Source of the DNA: Crocodylus rhombifer
Taxonomy: Eukaryota > Chordata > Crocodylia > Crocodylidae
NCBI GenBank assembly: GCA_038503035.1
Contig: JAVSML010038921.1
Coordinates: forward strand, 35,589 to 99,588
Length of the DNA stretch: 64,000 bases
Direction: 5' to 3'
Shown here: positions 1 through 12,552 of the stretch, in pieces
Layout of the letters: the number at the start of each line of letters is the position of its first letter
How positions within the stretch are numbered: position 1 is the first letter of the stretch
Program-made: the position numbers and the translations under genes
Notes under the pieces: model-generated
Databases searched by the model: none
Told to the model about the DNA's origin: nothing
What the model saw: the letters and a program-made list of their open reading frames with translations, nothing else

Positions 1-606
1 AGCACCATTATACCGGAAAGAGGATAGCAGTGAAATTGCCTCCAGTGCTTGCACAGAGTAAAGCCTAAGTCAACATGGCAAAGGAACATACCTAATGTTG
101 AAACAGTTGGGTACTTTTCCCCACTTCCCATGTTCATTCATACACATGATTACAATGCAGAGCTGGACTCAGGGATCTACACATCAGTGTTACATCATAT
201 GGCAATAATTCACTGCCTGTTATATGACATCAGGCACCTTAGTAGCTTAGGTTAGTGAATGGTCCCACTGTCTGATTGGAGTTGATGTGAGGATTCAACT
301 CTCTCCTGTTCTTTATTGAAATGACCGTTCTATGATTTTCGAAGGTGCTTAATTACCTGTCTGCCCACCATGTGTATAGAAGTCTGTAATCATCTTCACT
401 AATAAACTTCCAACCTTATACTTATTCTTTGTTCCCATCTGATTCTTCAGCAGGCAATGCTTTTCCATCTCTGGCCATGTGCAGCCTGTTGGGATTCATT
501 ACCATCTGATTAACAGTTGTCTGTAGTCTAATGCTAACATGTTGCTGTCTAGTTCCTGTGGACTTTGTGGATAACCACGTTACTCCACAAACAGGAACAG
601 CAGAAC
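1..606. other. Non-coding, no recognised feature
   Basis: AT-rich unique-looking sequence downstream of the transporter gene. The short ORF at 49-255 has no recognisable motif. The last five bases (602-606, AGAAC) are the left target-site duplication of the adjacent solo LTR. Confidence 0.5.
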
Positions 607-1385
607 TGTGAGAGAGTGCTTATGCTAAGCAAGGCCTATCATTAAAAAAAAAAAAGCACTAAAACTCCCAGAATGCTTCAAGGAGGTTGAGGAGTCAGCG
701 ATTGACATTCTGGTAATCACTTTCTGACCCTTAGATGAAAATACTGAACTTCTGACCTTTAAACAATGATAAAAATAGCAGACATGCCGCTTACATTGTT
801 AAGAATAGGAAACTGCACGGCTAAACCGCAATGACGAAAAAACAACCGCATATTATGTCAGTTTTGACATTTTAACCCTGCAAAAACCAGCAAAACATAT
901 AGATGAATAATGTATTTAGGTTATAGAAAATTAGCATAAGAAATATAAAGGTCATTAAGAATTAACATAAGAAGCGTAATGAATATAACACAAAGCATAT
1001 CACCTGATATTATAATATAGATAAGTTAACTAAATAACCAATAGGAGTAAGAATTAGAAATGCATATGTATAAGTGTTATCATATATAACTAATAGTAAA
1101 GTTATGTTAGATGCCTCACTTCCACCATGGGGACAGTTTTGTATCTTTTGCCTAAAAAAAGATAAGGGACTCCTTTTAAATGAGCTGTTGACCAGTTCTG
1201 AGACTACTGAATCAGGCAGCCGCACCTAGCCTCCGGGGTAGAGAGCAAGGGCTTGATTTGGGAACCTCCTGAACCAACAGACCTCCTTTAGTTGATGACT
1301 TTGTGAAACAATAAAAGTTTTAAATTGAACAGGTCTGAGCCTGTGCTTAATTCAGTCCTATATAATTCGGCATCGAGCTCCCACA
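607..1385 (+). mobile_element. Solo LTR of an endogenous retrovirus
   Basis: A 779-bp block starts TGTGAGAG and ends CTCCCACA, so its termini form an imperfect inverted repeat. It is flanked by a perfect 5-bp direct repeat, AGAAC, at 602-606 and 1386-1390. An AATAAA at 1310-1315, followed by GT-rich sequence near the right end, marks the orientation as plus. There is no internal coding sequence. This is what recombination between two LTRs leaves. Its family is not the same as the ERV at 15.5 kb, judging from the termini and body. Confidence 0.8.
1310..1315 (+). promoter_or_regulatory. LTR polyadenylation signal AATAAA
   Basis: Canonical hexamer about 75 bases before the 3' end of the solo LTR, in the expected R-region position. 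Confidence 0.6.
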
Positions 1386-1390
1386 AGAAC

Positions 1391-4300
1391 ATGCTGATGG
1401 AAGTTATATCTCAGAAAGCACATAGATCATTCTGAAGACTAGGACCAGAGATCCCATTCACAGGTGGTAAAGAGGGTGCAGCTGTCTAAATGGGTCTGGT
1501 ACCCTCTTGGAAGCTGCACTGGGAATGTGGTGCATGGAATATGGCCTCTGTATTGAGTGTGCTCCTCTGATTCTTCTGCTTTTCTCATTGCATTATTAAT
1601 ATAAATAATGATAATGATTTGCTAAGTGCAAACAATATGCAGAAACCTGCTGATGTGGACGTTGGCTCACACCTTTTGTGGGTTCTTGGTTTTCTTCAAC
1701 CTGTGTTCTATACTATTCATTACTTACATTTTCCTTCCTTCAGTTTCTAGTTTTGAACAGTGGAAGCACCTATTATGTCTGCCTTTAAAACAAAGGAATC
1801 AAGCTCATTCTGTGATAAAGGCAAAATTCCACTTTTAATTGTGGTCCTTGGATCAAGACATAAATTTAGGCCAAAATACTCCCTACAGTTTACACTGGAT
1901 CTCCAGTGAAATCAGTGGCAGGCTTCTATGATGATGATCAAGAATGCTTTGTATGACTTCACAAATGAGTGAATGAATAATGATAGGGCCTTGTTACATA
2001 TTGCAGTCTGAACTTTTCAAATATTAACTGGTGTTAGTGCTAGTTTGAGTTTGGAACAATCACACCTTAAGGTTAAAAACCTTCTCTGACTATCCTTGAC
2101 CTGCACAGCTGTGACTTGCCACTAGAGGGCTGGTGAGCTGAGCCCAGACTAGGAGCTATAGCTGTGAGTTGCCACTAAAGGGCTGGTGATCCAGGACAGG
2201 CTTCCCTATCCCTGCCCTAGGTGGGACTGTTAGAGAGATGGGTTAGAAGGGCAGGATCATGAAGCTGGAAGGCAGAGGGTTAATAGGATGAGAGTGGGTA
2301 AAGAAATGGGAGCTGAAAAGGAAATGGAGATGGGGGATGGGTGGTGAAATGAAGTCAGCCAACCTCTGAAGAACATAATAAGAGGGAGGGGGGGAAATTT
2401 TAAAAAGAAATAAAGAGGAAGTAAATTGTGATTGGGATTAGGATTGGAGCATGTGGGGTGCTGATCATCTTTCCTGGGATGGCTGGAAGGTGGGAATGGT
2501 GAGGGAAAGCACTTTTGGGGGAGCTACTGCCTCTATACCAGGAAGGAAGCCTCAGCTCATAGGGACCCAATCTGGCCCCCTACTTTGTCCCCCCCACTGC
2601 ACCACCCACCCAGACCCATCCATGCCCTGCAACTTGGTTAGCTGGCATGTGCTCTGCAGGCTGTTTGCATGGGGTTGCAGCCATTGGGATGGGAAGGTTA
2701 CATCCTGGAGTAAGTTGAGGATTTGGCTTGGTGCTAGAACCCTCTCCACCCCCCCCCCCAACCCAGACAGTAGAATTCAGGGGGTGGAAAGCTTGTCCAC
2801 ACAGAAACAGGGGCGTGTGGAAAGGAACACTGCATCCTGGGATGTGGGAGGACTGCAATTTAGGCAGCTCATCTGTAGGCAGTGGCCACATATTAAAGGC
2901 GCATGAGCTGGTTAACATGGATCAGAGAGGAGTCTGACTTGGAGTGGTGTAACTTTAAGTCACTTAAAATGTGTTTAAAACTAGTTTCAGGTGTTAATGT
3001 GTGGACAATGCAGGGGTTAAGAGGCCCAGGAGCTGCCTAAAAATCATGTGTAACAAGACCCACAGATACTGTGATGTCTGAGGAAGAGCTAGAAGACTTG
3101 ACCATTCTGGCCATGTTCTTTCTCACCTACAGCCTACCCACAATTCACTGTCATGTAAACAAGCTGGCTCAAAGACTTTCCTGGGCCAGGGGCTTCTGCA
3201 GGAAAAATGCAGTGCTGGTTCAGTAAAGACAGGCCTTTTACTCCAAATGAAGTTCACAATTAGAAGCTTAATTCCTGCTTCCCAGTCCTTTGTCCCTAGC
3301 TATGTTATACGCAGAGTGATAATGAATCAGGCCCACTGCATGTGTCTGAACTTGGATGGAGAGGAGAAGGAAGCTCTAGGAGGAAGAGGAATATATAATA
3401 GACTGTAGAAAAGTATGAATATTTTAGAACATCATGTATTTATTAGTTTTTCAAAAGCCTTTGGAAAACAGAGCGCATAAATCACAGAAATCACCCAAAG
3501 AACCAATAAAGAGTTCATTTACAAATTTAAAAATTCACTCAGGCCTTTAGGTCCTCCATGAAAGAGGAATACTTTCAGACTTGCTGTTCAGTGTCTCGTT
3601 TTAGCCTACCTTAGACATTCCTCCCACCTCCAGTCAGCATGCTGACTAATGAATACCATACTAAGGCATCTGTCTCTCCTGATCATTGTACAGTGAACTT
3701 CAAGTATGCCTACACTGATAGATTTAGGTCAACTTTGAGGTCACCCAAAACTTGCCTGATCTATCTTAGCCTTCTCTTACTCCCTGTTATACCAAATAGA
3801 CTTACACCAGTGGCTGGGAACCTTTTCAGATCACAGACAGAATGACCCAGCTCAGGTCAGAATTGAGTGAGTGCTAAGACCCATCCGCTCCTGCTGCTTC
3901 TCCCTATCGTAGCATGGAAAAAGCCCCTGTGCCACTTCTCCCTGCCCCAGCTTGGGAGAAATCCCTGCTGCAACTGCTTTTCCCAACTGTGGCATGGGAG
4001 AGGCCCCAATGCCAATGAAGACCCGCATCTGTGGGCTGGATCCAATGGCTCTGTAGGTTGCTGGACCCTACATTATTTGAACAGAGCTCTCATTTGCGAA
4101 GTGGAACTCTCCTAGGAACCAATGTACAGAAAACTTGTCTTTCCTTCCAGCCTTGTGAAAAGTAATCTACTTATGAAAAGTAGGGACAGGAAGTGGGTTG
4201 CAGAAGGACTGGAAGTCAGGAATAGGGAACTGTGGGATTAGTGCTGGCAGACATCCTGTTTGAGGTCTGCACCCTGTGTAAATTCCCAAACCACTGCAGG

Positions 4301-5640
4301 AAGAAATATGCAAGGAAGTGGATGGGGGATGTTGACTTTCCACTCTGGAGTTCTGCAATGCTTCATAGATTAACTCAATTGCTGTCAGTCTAGATGGCTT
4401 ACAGTCTAGATGGTTGATGGATATGGGCTTTTGGGTGACCTTCCGGTTGAGTGACCTAGTCCTATAGACATAACCCCAGAAATCTAAGTCAGAATTGTGA
4501 ATTCCATTCCCAGAGCTGGGGCACCCAAGACTCAGACAAGGCAACACTGAGTGTCACCAGGCCTAAGACCTTTTGTAGATCCATGCCTTAGTCTTTCTGT
4601 GTCTGAACTGTAAAATTGGGTATTGTAGCACTTCCCTACCTCAGAGGGGTGATATAAAGAACATTCCAGTTCAAATTTGAGAATTCCTCAGATACTACAG
4701 TAACTGGACAAATATAAGCATCATAGAGAGATAAATAGATACCTTGTAAATAGATGCAACTTGACAAGTCTCTAAATAGTGGACAAAAACACTTAAGGTT
4801 TTTTCAAGCAGTGTATTTTCAAATACTTCATACAAACTACTACAAAATACATTTCCCAACATTTTATTTTTATGTGAACTCCTAGGACTGTAAATCTTGA
4901 CATACCATCAGAATATTTTTTGAGCTTCATTTCCTTTTCAGCTGCAATTTGGAAGATTAAACATTGTCTAGTAGAAATAGATCATCCAGTTATTAATAAT
5001 AATACAGAAGAACTGGGTAAATGATTTCCAGCATTCAGTTACCAGTTTTAAAGTTTTATAGTTCCTGAACAGAAATACCGAAAATTGAAACTTGATTAAG
5101 TATCAGCCTATTCTTTGAAGCACAGACAACATACCTTATTTGTTTTCCCTTTTCATACAACCACATTTTCAGAGTAACTGATTAGTGTAAAATGGATTTT
5201 GTATATGTGATTGAGAATTCACTTCAGCGAATGAAAAGCAAAGTGCATTATAATCAGGGAAGAGCAGTTAACAAAGTGCTTCTTGCCTCAAGAACTACTT
5301 TTCAATATCCTCACCTGACTTATCTCTAACATTCTGTTATCAGTAGCATCCGTGGGAAACACACATCTTATTGCTAGGAGAGAAGAAGAAATATAGTAAT
5401 AGGAAAAAGCATCTCTTAGTTAGGAAATGAGTCCATGCATTTAAAATGGACTGTAAAGCTTTTTGTTATAATAGATATTAAAACATCATTACTATGTGAG
5501 ATCCTGGTTCTGCTGAAATCAGTGATAAAACTCCCAGTGTTAAAACACTATTTAAATATGTGCCTAAGCATGTAAATAGTCCTATTGACTCGAATGTGTT
5601 TAACTACTTCCTGAATCAAGACCTATATCTACCCAGAGAC
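1391..5640. other. Non-coding, no gene recognised
   Basis: Mostly AT-rich sequence. A near-tandem duplication lies at about 2104-2200. The 2451-2906 ORF (151 codons) lies in a GC-richer patch and has no domain I recognise. About 5497-5640 has the old interspersed-repeat look (GATCCTG..., CCTATTGACT...). No exon-like structure was seen. Confidence 0.4.
2104..2200. repeat. Short imperfect tandem duplication
   Basis: Two adjacent units share AGCTGTGA-(C/G)-TTGCCACTA followed by AGGGCTGGTGA, roughly 55 bases apart. The second unit differs at a few bases. Confidence 0.6.
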
Positions 5641-6945
5641 TGGGTGTGTCTACCCGTGCATTTACACCAACTTACATTTATTGTGCAGTAAGTTACTGCA
5701 CAGTAAACAGGAATAGGCCAGCAGCTATGCATGCAGGCATTGAAGTACATTAACGTTGTATGTGGTTTGACTTGGGACTAAAGTTAGTCCCAAGTCAGTC
5801 CACACACACAGTGTTATTGCACAGTAAGACATCTACACATACATTACAGTGCAGTAACTAATAGGGCTGATTAACTGATAACTGATTATGGCCCGGTTCA
5901 GCAGCTGAATCTCCAAATTGAATCAGGAGACCAATAAAAAGGTCCAAATTGATTCAAAACTCTCTGAATCAATTCAGAAAAGATTGGGGGGACCCCTGCC
6001 AGGCCCCATCTCCTGACTGGCCCCCCAGCACCAGTGCCCGTGACCCCTGCCTGCTCTCCTTCCCAGGTCAATGGCTGCCTTGCCCAGCCCCAGGTCCCAG
6101 TTCTTTTAAAAAAAAAAAGCCTCACACTTACCAGCTCCTGCCTAGCAGGGGGAGGTAATCCCTACTGCCCTCCACTGCCCTGCACTGTGTGGGGCGCTCT
6201 GCCACGAGCCCTGCCTGACCCCAGCTCCCTGTTTTAAAAATAAACCCAAACCCTTACATTCACCAGCTACTGTAGCAGCCATCACGGCTTCTGGGGGCTT
6301 CTGGGGGCTCATGGCAGAGCCCCACATGCAACGTGAGGCAGTGGGGATCCCATCCCACCTGGCAGCAGATGGGACTTTTTTTTTTAGTTTTTTATAAGAG
6401 AGAGACTCTGGGGCTGGGAGAGTGGGCAGGGGATGGGGGCTTGTGACAGAGCCCCCCATGCAGCGCGGGACAGTAGGGGACAGCAGGGGTCACCCCTCTG
6501 CCTGGCAGCAGCTGGTGAGTGTGGAGATTTTTTTTTTTTTTAAAGAGCCAGGAGGCTGGGGCCAGGCGGGGCAGCCATTGACAGGGCTGGGAGAGCGGGC
6601 GGAGAATTGGCCTGTTTGATTTGGAGATTTGGCCAATTCAGCATGGGCCAAATATCTGAATCAGATTCAGCGGAATAGATTCGGGATAGTGATTCAAATC
6701 ACCAAATTGAATCACTGTCCCCTGAAATGGCCCAATCCAAAGTGAATACCAGCGGCTTCGCACATGCCTAATAATTAATGGGGCATAAATTTGATACTTA
6801 TATGATGCAGGTATTAAATTTATGATCAACTTAGCCTAAGTCACTATATTTGCTATGTAGTACGGGAGTCCATGTGTAGACATGTGCCCGTACTGCACAG
6901 TAATTTTGGTTACTGCACAGTAAATGCCAATGTGTAGCATGCCCA
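5641..6945. mobile_element. MITE of the GGGTGCATCTACAC-terminus family, interrupted
   Basis: The left end (TGGGTGTGTCTAC) and the right end (GTAGCATGCCCA) form an imperfect inverted repeat like the copies at 49.5 and 54.9 kb. Both flanks carry the subterminal motif TTACTGCACAGTAA. The GATTC-rich repeat at about 5863-6770 interrupts it. No transposase was seen. Confidence 0.5.
5863..6770 (-). repeat. GATTC-rich dispersed repeat, copy A
   Basis: Two arms rich in GAATC/GATTC (5863-5990 and 6619-6770) bracket a GC-rich core with short poly-T and poly-A runs. The right end, read on the minus strand, begins AGGCATGTGCGAAGC and matches the left end of the copy at 59.4 kb. The ORFs in the core are composition artefacts. 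It sits inside the MITE at 5641-6945. Confidence 0.6.
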
Positions 6946-7924
6946 CTGAGTTCAGGGCTTTGTTTCTCTTACATGGATTGATTAAAAACAATCTGAAAAT
7001 GGGTGTACTTGTGATACCATCATGGAAAGGAGATACATGCCAAGACCAGAAAAAAAGATTTGTATCTCAAATGAAGATGGGAGCTGGTTTGCAACTATTT
7101 TCTTTCTGGATGTAATTTATTTCTAATTTGTTTGTTATCATTTGCTCTGTTGGATGTTCTAATTAATATTGGTTATTAGCTTTTAAAATAATTTTTATGG
7201 AGCACTAGCAAATGTTACAAGGAATAATCAAGCACCGATCAGAGTAATGGATTTAAAAAGTTAGGGAGTACTACTTCTTTTAGCTTATTGATTCTGATGA
7301 TTAGTATTTATTCACTACCCTGAGGTCTAGTAGTCATTTAATAGATATGTACAGAGTGTGCATAACTCTCAAATGTCCTTCATTTTAGCAGATGGCACTC
7401 AAGTTGCCTTTATTTTACACAACTATTCCAGACAGAATATTTATGTATAATATGTGTGTGTTACTTTACAAATGTGGTACCTGATGACTTTTAGAATTTA
7501 AAATTATTTAGAAATAATAATAAACTAGACAATTCTTTGAATTAATTATTTGAATTAAATAATTCCGTAAAATATGTTTGCTTGAATACTTATTTCTTTC
7601 ATTTTGTTTTCTTGAATTCCTCATTTGGACCCTTGCAGGTTAGGAAGCTGGAGTCTATCAGAAGTTCCTGAGACTTGCTAGCCCTGTAAAGACTATTGTA
7701 GGTGTCTGAGTATCTTGTAGCCCAAGAAGTGAGTGAAAGGACTACTGTCTCCTACAAGGCGATCTGTCCCCAGATTGCAAATCACAGTAGGGGAATCTGA
7801 GATGCATCTGCTCATTGCTTGGCTGTCTAGGCTGATTGACTTCTTTCCAAGGATCTGGGCTTTCCTGGGAAGAAAACACTGGGCTATGTCCCACCCAACT
7901 ACCGCTCCGTTCCTTGATCTAGCT
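6946..7924. other. Non-coding, no recognised feature
   Basis: AT-rich sequence with no supported ORF, RNA gene or repeat family that I can name. Confidence 0.4.
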
Positions 7925-8930
7925 GCAACTGCAAGGCAGGCCCTATGAGGAGAGGCTACGGGACCTGAACCTGTTCAGCCTCCAAAAGAGAAGGCTGAGG
8001 GGGGATCTAGTGGCATGTAATAAACTAGTCGGGGGGATCAGCAGGCATTGGGGAAATCACTATTCCCCCGTGCACTGCCAGGACCATCTATAGATGCTTC
8101 TCGAGCAAATCCTGGGACGTCATTCTCCCCTTGTACTCAGCCTTGGTGAGGCCGCAGCTGGAGTACTGCGTCCAGTTTTGGGCTCCACAATTCAAAAAGG
8201 ATGTGGAGAAACTTGAGAGAGTCCAGAGGAGAGCCACGTGCATGATCAGAGGTCAGGAAAACAGATCTTACGATGACAGGCTGAGAGCCATGGGACTCTT
8301 TAGCCTGGAAAAGCGTAGGCTCAGGGGTGATCTGATGGCCACCTATAAGTTTATCAGGGGTGACCACCAGGATCTGGGGGAACGTTTGTTCACCAGAGCG
8401 CCCCAAGGGATGACTAGGTTGAACGGTCACAAACTCCCGCAAGACCGTTTCAGGCTGGACATAAGGAAGAATTTCTTTACTGTCCGAGCCCCCAAGGTCT
8501 GGAACAGTCTGCCATCGGAGGTGGTTCAAGCACCTACATTGAACACCTTCAAGAGTAAATTGGATGCTTATCTTGCTGGGATCCTATGACCCCAGCTGAC
8601 TTCCTGCCCTTTGGGCAGGGGGCTGGACTGGATGATCTTCCGAGGTCCCTTCCAGCCCTGATGTCTATGAAATCTATGAATAATGGTGACAAGCTGGCAG
8701 AGGGCATGTTTAAGCTAGATATCAGGAAGCACTACTTCATGGTCAGGGCGGCTAGGATCTGGAACCAACTTCCAAGAGAAGTAGTGCTGGCTCCTACCCT
8801 GGGGGTTTTTAAGAGGAGGTTGGATGAACATCTTGCTGGGGTTGTTTGACCCCAGTATTATTTCCTGCCATGGGAGGGGGTTGGACTAGATGATCTACTC
8901 AGGTCCCTTCCGACCCTAGAAACTATGAAA
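7925..8930 (+). mobile_element. CR1 LINE fragment (outer), split by a second CR1
   Basis: The left piece (7925-about 8085) encodes the [20 protein letters not shown] region of CR1 RT. The right piece (8681-8930) encodes FKLDIRKHYFMVRAARIWN and ends in the CR1 3' UTR (GGTTGGACTAGATGATCTAC, AACTATGAAA). The two pieces belong to one subfamily that differs from the inserted copy. It is 5'-truncated with no complete ORF. Confidence 0.75.
8086..8680 (+). mobile_element. CR1 LINE fragment (inner), inserted in another CR1
   Basis: An open frame from 8131 to 8589 (152 codons) encodes the C-terminal part of CR1 [60 protein letters not shown] and VWNSLPSEVV. It is followed by a 3' UTR ending TCTATGAAATCTATGAA. 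It is strongly 5'-truncated and lacks the catalytic FADD motif. The same subfamily is present at 13.8, 18.2 and 51.3 kb. The left boundary is approximate. Confidence 0.85.
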
Positions 8931-10279
8931 CTGCAGTGAGTGTCTGAGCTCTTCTTTCCTCTTTCAGTATGTGCTTCCTACTCTTACCAATAGGGGGTGG
9001 AGCTCTGGGATCTGTGTCATGGTAGAGAGGTTCACACAGTAGGGGCCTGGAGAGGAATCCACATGTTGGTAAACAGCATGGGAGAGCCTGCATGGCAGTG
9101 GGGAACCCCACTTGCTGGAGGGTGTGGGGTGAGGGTACTCTTATTTTTTTTCCAGTGACTTGAAAATCATCTACTTACTGTTTCCCTACATCTCACTGGG
9201 TGTTCTTTCAACACAGACTACATATTTTGTCCTGTTACCAGTGACTATTCCAAGTCCGTGTTTTGTAACACATCTTGCCTTTTGCCCATGTTTATAGTAC
9301 TCAGGTAACTATTAAGCACCTAGCTACAAATTAGTGCAATATAACTGCCTACACAAATTTGTAGTTTTCAAATCTTAGAATTTTTGGGAGGTTTTTGACA
9401 GTTTTCCTGGATTGTTTTATTTTTTCTTTTTTTTCACCCATTTTCTGCACTGGAACATTGGGAAGAAAGGGAAAAATCTAGCAACTGAAAAAAACAAAGA
9501 TTGAATTCCAAACATTTTAATTTTTCTGTTAGGAGACACAACTATATCAATTTTACTCAAGTGTATAACTTTTGTCCAAAAAATTAATCTTTTGAAAGCT
9601 TTGACATATCTTTTGAGATAAATGATTTTTATTAAAAAAAACCCAACAAAGCTCCACAAAATATAGACAACATATTTTGACCAGTTCCAGTTAAAACATT
9701 TGACATCTTTTATTGCTGGACTTTTATTTTTAGATATGTCTCAAATAGCAAATTCAGAGCGACAACTTTAAGACATTTCTGAAGAATAAAATACAGAAAC
9801 AAGTAAAGGAAAGAGGAAGAACAGAGGAACCCCCCACTTCCCCCAAAAAGCCCCTTTGCCACTTTGTTTTGAGATTTGGTTGAATAAAGCGAATGAAAGA
9901 ACTATTACAGAGTCTTTCAAACTGCCTTCTAAAATCTTCAGAGAAATAGGATAAAACATGATAAATACCATTCTCACACTTTTACTTATTTGTGAATGTT
10001 CTCCACACAGAAAAGTAATGATACCCTTTCACTGACATCATCCAAGTGATAATATCCTTTTGTCTATGTCACTGGAGTAATAATAACCTTTCAACTACTC
10101 TGCTAAACAACACTTTTTGTCATTCTACAAAAAGTAAAAAGACTACCCTTTAAAAAACAAAATGCATAGGGTCAAATATGCTCCTGTTTACATCAATGTC
10201 AATCTAGAATAATGCTGCTAAAAGCAATGATATTAAATTGATTTTGACTTTAAAATGGGAGCAGAAGTTGGTTCACAGT
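8931..10279. other. Non-coding, no recognised feature
   Basis: AT-rich with homopolymer runs. The small ORFs here have no domain signal. Confidence 0.4.
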
Positions 10280-10540
10280 GGATGCATCTACACATTCATT
10301 AACTCACCTTAAATACTGCACATTTCGTTAGGTATTGTACTTCCTTAGTGAAGTACTAACTGAATGCGCAGTAGCTAGAGTTACTGTGCAGTAGTGCCAA
10401 CACATTGTTATTTAGTGATGCTTACTGTGCATTAGCTTAATAACATCGTGCAGAGGCTATTAGCACAGTTTTTGCTGTGACACACTACTGTACAGTGTTA
10501 TTAGGCTAATGTCCAGTAAGTGTCTCATGTAGATGCACCT
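10280..10540. mobile_element. MITE, GGGTGCATCTACAC family, short copy
   Basis: It starts GGATGCATCTACACATTCAT and ends CATGTAGATGCACC, an imperfect terminal inverted repeat. Internal AGTTACTGTGCAGTA motifs are shared with the other copies. It is non-coding. Confidence 0.6.
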
Positions 10541-11981
10541 AGTGTCTAAGAGCACACAAGTACTGGAACTCTAGAACCACTTATTTGCTAATTTGTTCTG
10601 GAAGCCATGCACCAAAACAGTGGCTGTGTTGTCATAATCTACATGCTAATGATCTGTAGTTGACAAGTGTTTTGCCATTCTATACATTATTATACATTAT
10701 TAGGGAGAAGACAAAGGAGCAGAGACATGCTTTGGCCTTACTAGTACTTGTTCTTCTACATTTAATTGCACAGTGACATCATTCAACAGGTTAGCCTAGA
10801 GACATCACTATTGCTCAAACAGGCCTGAAACAAACCGCTAAGAACTTACAAAGAAAAATATTACTGTTAGGCAATCATTACTGAGCTCTCCATTTCGTGA
10901 TTCAACCTTACGTTTACATGCAAATTCCGTTCAATATGAGTCTGTAGGGGATTGTGAGAAACTCTTCATAATGAACATTTAAAATTTCTTCTTTCAAATA
11001 ATTACTTTAATTACGTAATGTAACATAGATTTATTATAATAAGATTATATGCATTCATTAAAGTACTCTGACTCGATTGCTTCCTATCACGATGAATTAT
11101 CACTTATGTGAAATACATTGTGATGCTGATCTCTTTATTAAGCCAATATCTCTTAAAACTAAAGACAGTGGCAAGTTGTACAGGATGTTATCTGCGTGTC
11201 TGTTTATTGGACTTGATATATACTTCATTTTAGCTTCTAATTTTGCGAGGTAAAAATAAAAAGATCAAAGAAATTTCCTGCCTAAGAGGAGAAAGTGAAC
11301 TGCATATTAACTTTCTCGTGCTACCAGTGAGATTTCTTGCAACCAATAGAGTAACTGCATTGCAAAGGAATTAATCTCAGGAACTAGACTTTCAGGAAAG
11401 CTGCAGTGATCAGTTATACTTTCTCTTAGAACATACTTTCCCATCATTGCAAGCAGTAGAAATGGTCTGTTAAAAGTGTTTCTGTTTTACTTTTACTCCT
11501 TGGTATAGGCTCTTCTAGAGATACATATGAGAGCAAATGAAACACCCTTTTGAATGTAGCGATAAAGATTTTAAAAGCTGTTGTAAATTAAATTATTTTT
11601 CTTCTCCCTTTAAAGAAGAGGTAACAGAATTAGTGTTACAGGTAATTAGAAAGTCCCAGGTTTGTTACATATTTATTTAGGACATACATTTCCTGAATAA
11701 AAATCAATGCCATCAATAGATTGTCAAGATGGCTACTTCATATGTAATTGTGGTATTTTACGGCAGATTCTAATACTCTTGCCCATGCTGTAAAGAGTTA
11801 ATTTGAAGTTATTTCTATATTGTATTAATTTCTGTCCCAAACTTGATTAATAGAGAATATTCTTCATGTATCTGGGAAGCTAACTGTTTCCATTTAGGTT
11901 TTGCAGGTTGCTCTTCAAATATGCCAGCAAGGCCCTGATCCTGCAAATACTTGAGTATGTGTTTAACTTGTAGTCACAGGA
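10541..11981. other. Non-coding sequence 3' of the transporter gene
   Basis: AT-rich. TTTATT at 11672-11677 is AATAAA on the minus strand and could serve the transporter transcript, but the hexamer is common at this composition. About 11925-11980 (CCTGATCCTGCAAATACTTG) resembles an old amniote interspersed repeat. Confidence 0.35.
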
Positions 11982-12485
11982 GTACCCCTTTTGGGTGTAT
12001 CCCCAGGAGTGGGACTGTGCATTCCCAGGGACAGTTACCAGTGGCACATATTTGTGCCACTGCTAATTGTCCCTGGGGAATGTCCCTGTATGCATGGTCT
12101 GACGCACGGCAAGTTGCCCTGCATGAGGTAGAGGAGGCTGGGGCCAGCATCTGGGCTGGCCCCAGCAGCCTTACCTATGGTTGCGGGGGCCCCCAAGAGC
12201 TCCAGCAGTGGTGATCCAGGTGCATGAAGCCTGGCTGGCAGCTGAAGTATGCTTGGCTGGCCAGGTCGGGTGGCATACACTGCTGCCATATGTGTCACCT
12301 CACTTTTTTTTGCCATGGGTGTTTTTGACATTGGGATCTCTCCATGTCAAAAAACCTGCCACGCTGCAGAGTAGCAGTGCAACAAACATCTGCATGCATA
12401 GTGTGTGATGTCTGCAGTGACACAGGCAGGTCTGTGGCACTGCAAAATGCAAGTGCACACTCAAGGGGACACACCTTTTGAGTAC
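11982..12485. mobile_element. Hairpin-rich MITE next to the gene's stop codon
   Basis: The ends form an imperfect inverted repeat: GTACCCCTTTTGGGTGTATC on the left, and on the right (read on the minus strand) GTACTCAAAAGGTGTGTCCC. Inside are a long hairpin (arms about 12019-12048 and 12053-12085) and a shorter perfect one around 12139-12167 (CTGGGGCCAGC / GCTGGCCCCAG). The small ORFs are not coding. It lies 67 bases past the transporter stop codon, so it is probably in the 3' UTR. Confidence 0.55.
12019..12085. repeat. Long inverted repeat (hairpin)
   Basis: The left arm contains CCAGGGACAGTTACCAGTGG and the right arm contains CCACTGCTAATTGTCCCTGG, with a loop of about four bases around TATT. 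Near-complete pairing runs over roughly 30 bases per arm. On the minus strand it would be in the transporter's 3' UTR RNA if that extends this far. Confidence 0.75.
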
Positions 12486-12552
12486 AGTTATTCACTTACT
12501 AAGTATAAGCATTTGTAGGGTGAAGGCTTTACCTGGTACGAAGACAGCTCTT

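Noticed and set aside
2451..2906. 151-codon plus-strand ORF
   Set aside because: No recognisable domain, overlaps ORFs in other frames on both strands in a GC-richer patch, and has no splice context or homologue that I can name.
8137..8529. 130-codon minus-strand ORF, also seen at 18311-18703 (+) and 51616-51921 (+)
   Set aside because: It is the antisense shadow of the CR1 RT frame and recurs only because the CR1 does.
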